6,230 bases of DNA from Weeksellaceae bacterium. GTDB lineage: Bacteria; Bacteroidota; Bacteroidia; Flavobacteriales; Weeksellaceae. Position 1 is the stretch's first letter, and every line of letters begins with the position of its first letter. The notes under the pieces were generated by a model that was not told where the DNA came from, did no database searches, and was given only the letters and a program-made list of their open reading frames with translations. Below are positions 6,203 to 6,230 of the stretch, one piece after another. Location of the stretch: the NCBI GenBank assembly GCA_022701475.1, contig JAKOOI010000127.1, positions 1 through 6,230 of the forward strand. Direction: 5' to 3'. Position numbers and translations under genes: made by a program.

Positions 6203-6230
6203 AAGATGGCTGAATTCAATTTTGAATGTA

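Noticed and set aside
1..6230. CRISPR array, insertion sequence, tRNA or rRNA
   Set aside because: I saw no regularly spaced direct repeats, no transposase or terminal repeats, and no tRNA or rRNA-like sequence.

Overview
The window looks like a chromosomal segment of a Flavobacteriia bacterium, most likely in the Chryseobacterium/Elizabethkingia group. The evidence is the character of the RNase R, RpiB and phosphoglycerate kinase proteins, A/T-rich starts without Shine-Dalgarno sequences, and Bacteroidota-type -7 promoter boxes (TAnnTTTG). This assignment comes from reading the sequence, not from a database search.

Layout from left to right. (1) Positions 1-2102, minus strand: rnr (RNase R), nearly complete, with its last residues cut off by the window edge. 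(2) 2103-2442: a 340-base gap with no convincing gene. (3) 2443-3303, minus: an A+T-rich gene for an unrecognised exported protein. (4) 3497-3931, minus: rpiB, an intact ribose-5-phosphate isomerase B, followed by a hairpin terminator. (5) 3932-4496: a 565-base, A+T-rich, gene-free region between two divergent genes. It is dense in DnaA-box-like 9-mers and inverted repeats. (6) 4497-5687, plus: pgk, a complete phosphoglycerate kinase with a strong terminator. (7) 5745-6230: what looks like a decayed, frameshifted minus-strand gene, then a terminator-like hairpin at the right edge.

The two metabolic genes fit together loosely: Pgk works in glycolysis and gluconeogenesis, and RpiB in the non-oxidative pentose phosphate pathway. 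RNase R is a housekeeping RNA-degrading enzyme. Each gene seems to be its own transcription unit.

The most interesting part is the rpiB-pgk gap. It has two perfect DnaA boxes in a 10-bp-phased tandem array, a facing group of near-consensus boxes, A+T-rich spacers, a 10-bp perfect inverted repeat, and genes transcribed away on both sides. A chromosomal replication origin (oriC), or at least a DnaA-binding control region, is a reasonable hypothesis. It is not proven from this window.
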